This document shows positions 63,783 to 64,000 of a DNA stretch of 64,000 nt, in pieces. Made by a program: the position numbers and the translations under genes. The DNA comes from Consotaella aegiceratis (lineage in GTDB: Bacteria > Pseudomonadota > Alphaproteobacteria > Rhizobiales > Rhizobiaceae). The notes beneath the pieces are model-generated. The model did not search any database. It saw nothing but the letters and a program-made list of their open reading frames with translations, and was not told the origin of the DNA. The stretch covers positions 62,001 to 126,000 of the forward strand of contig NZ_JAZHFT010000007.1 in the NCBI RefSeq assembly GCF_036541425.1, written 5' to 3'. The first letter of the stretch is position 1; every line of letters starts with the position of its first letter.

Positions 63783-63808
63783 GCCGGGCGGTCATTCCGC
63801 CGCCCGGC
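63783..63808 (-). other. Hairpin between ugpB and ugpA
   Basis: GCCGGGCGG (63783-63791) pairs with CCGCCCGGC (63800-63808) around an 8-nt loop, 20 nt past the ugpB stop. It is a probable mRNA stabiliser or attenuator that keeps binding protein in excess. Confidence 0.6.
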
Positions 63809-63828
63809 GAAGGCGCTGACGCAGCCGG

Positions 63829-64000
63829 CTATTGCGCGTCGGCGATGGCGGCGTTGCCGAGTTCGACCGCCTTGTCGAGGGCTTCCTGGGCCGTCATCTG
63901 GCCGGCCAGCATCGCCTCGAACTGCTCGTTCTCGATGTCGCGGAGCTGCGGCAGGTTGGGCATGCGCACACCCTTCGAGTTCTCGGTCGGCTCCTTGCCC
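63829..64000 (-). CDS. ugpB: sn-Glycerol-3-phosphate-binding protein UgpB (C-terminal part)
   Basis: The last 57 codons are in the window and the gene continues past the right edge. KEPTENSKGVRMPNLPQLRD matches the UgpB-specific TENSRGxRxGNxPQIR segment, and an Ala-rich helix EALDKAVELGNAAIADAQ closes the protein. It is the periplasmic glycerol-3-phosphate receptor, and its place before ugpA fits the ugpBAEC order. Confidence 0.85.
   Translation of the reverse strand, partial: GKEPTENSKGVRMPNLPQLRDIENEQFEAMLAGQMTAQEALDKAVELGNAAIADAQ

Overview
The window is a GC-rich (about two thirds G+C by eye), densely packed alphaproteobacterial chromosome segment, most likely from the Hyphomicrobiales (Rhizobiales). 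The pointers are an acpXL/fabF2XL/fabF1XL/adh/lpxXL cluster for the very-long-chain acyl group of lipid A, an entericidin-type lipoprotein, an ExoD-like membrane protein, a PdhS/PleC-like histidine kinase and many polar-solute ABC importers. Genus cannot be fixed from the sequence alone. No phage, insertion sequence, integrase, CRISPR array or rRNA was seen.

Layout. 1-2.8 kb: the 3' end of a GGDEF gene, a HAD hydrolase, a zinc-ribbon protein, a RelE/XRE toxin-antitoxin pair with a clear operator, and tRNA-Lys(CTT). 3.0-10.7 kb: a glycan-donor cluster made of a HAD-UbiA fusion, a DprE1-like FAD oxidase, a small DMT-type transporter, an extended SDR epimerase and a class III aminotransferase. 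A convergent polytopic GT-C-like membrane protein follows. This looks like a Gram-negative polyprenyl-phosphate pentose pathway and is the most interesting part of the window. 10.9-23.7 kb: a DUF1194 vWA-like protein, a small Virulence_fact-family protein, an ExoD-like protein, entericidin, an Lrp regulator, a histidine kinase, a membrane aspartic protease, DusA, a CHASE4-like/GGDEF/EAL protein, beta-carbonic anhydrase, a PLD-family enzyme and a MarR regulator. 24.0-28.9 kb: the VLCFA lipid A operon, which lacks fabZXL at its usual place and has one KAS without its catalytic Cys. 29.1-31.6 kb: a GGDEF(degenerate)-EAL protein and a stand-alone receiver domain.

31.7-35.0 kb: a polar amino-acid importer (binding protein plus two permeases, no ATPase here) with a beta-hydroxyacid dehydrogenase. 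35.2-39.3 kb: an AEC transporter, molybdenum cofactor genes mobA and moaA, small exported proteins and DUF971. 39.3-42.6 kb: the Anbu proteasome-like peptidase with alpha-E and circularly permuted ATP-grasp partners. 42.8-45.9 kb: a phosphohexomutase and a ThrE-type exporter. 45.9-48.9 kb: a luxR-luxI quorum-sensing pair next to an EAL phosphodiesterase. 49.0-56.7 kb: a dipeptide/oligopeptide ABC importer with an M19 dipeptidase and an RpiR/MurR-type regulator. 56.9-60.7 kb: a heterodimeric ABC exporter with one degenerate ATP site. 60.9-64.0 kb: ugpCEA and the end of ugpB for glycerol-3-phosphate uptake, cut by the window edge.

Themes. Cell-envelope work (lipid-linked sugar, VLCFA lipid A, PLD, exporter) and cyclic-di-GMP signalling (four proteins) are over-represented. 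All three importer operons carry a GC-rich hairpin just downstream of the binding-protein gene, as expected for setting high binding-protein to permease ratios.
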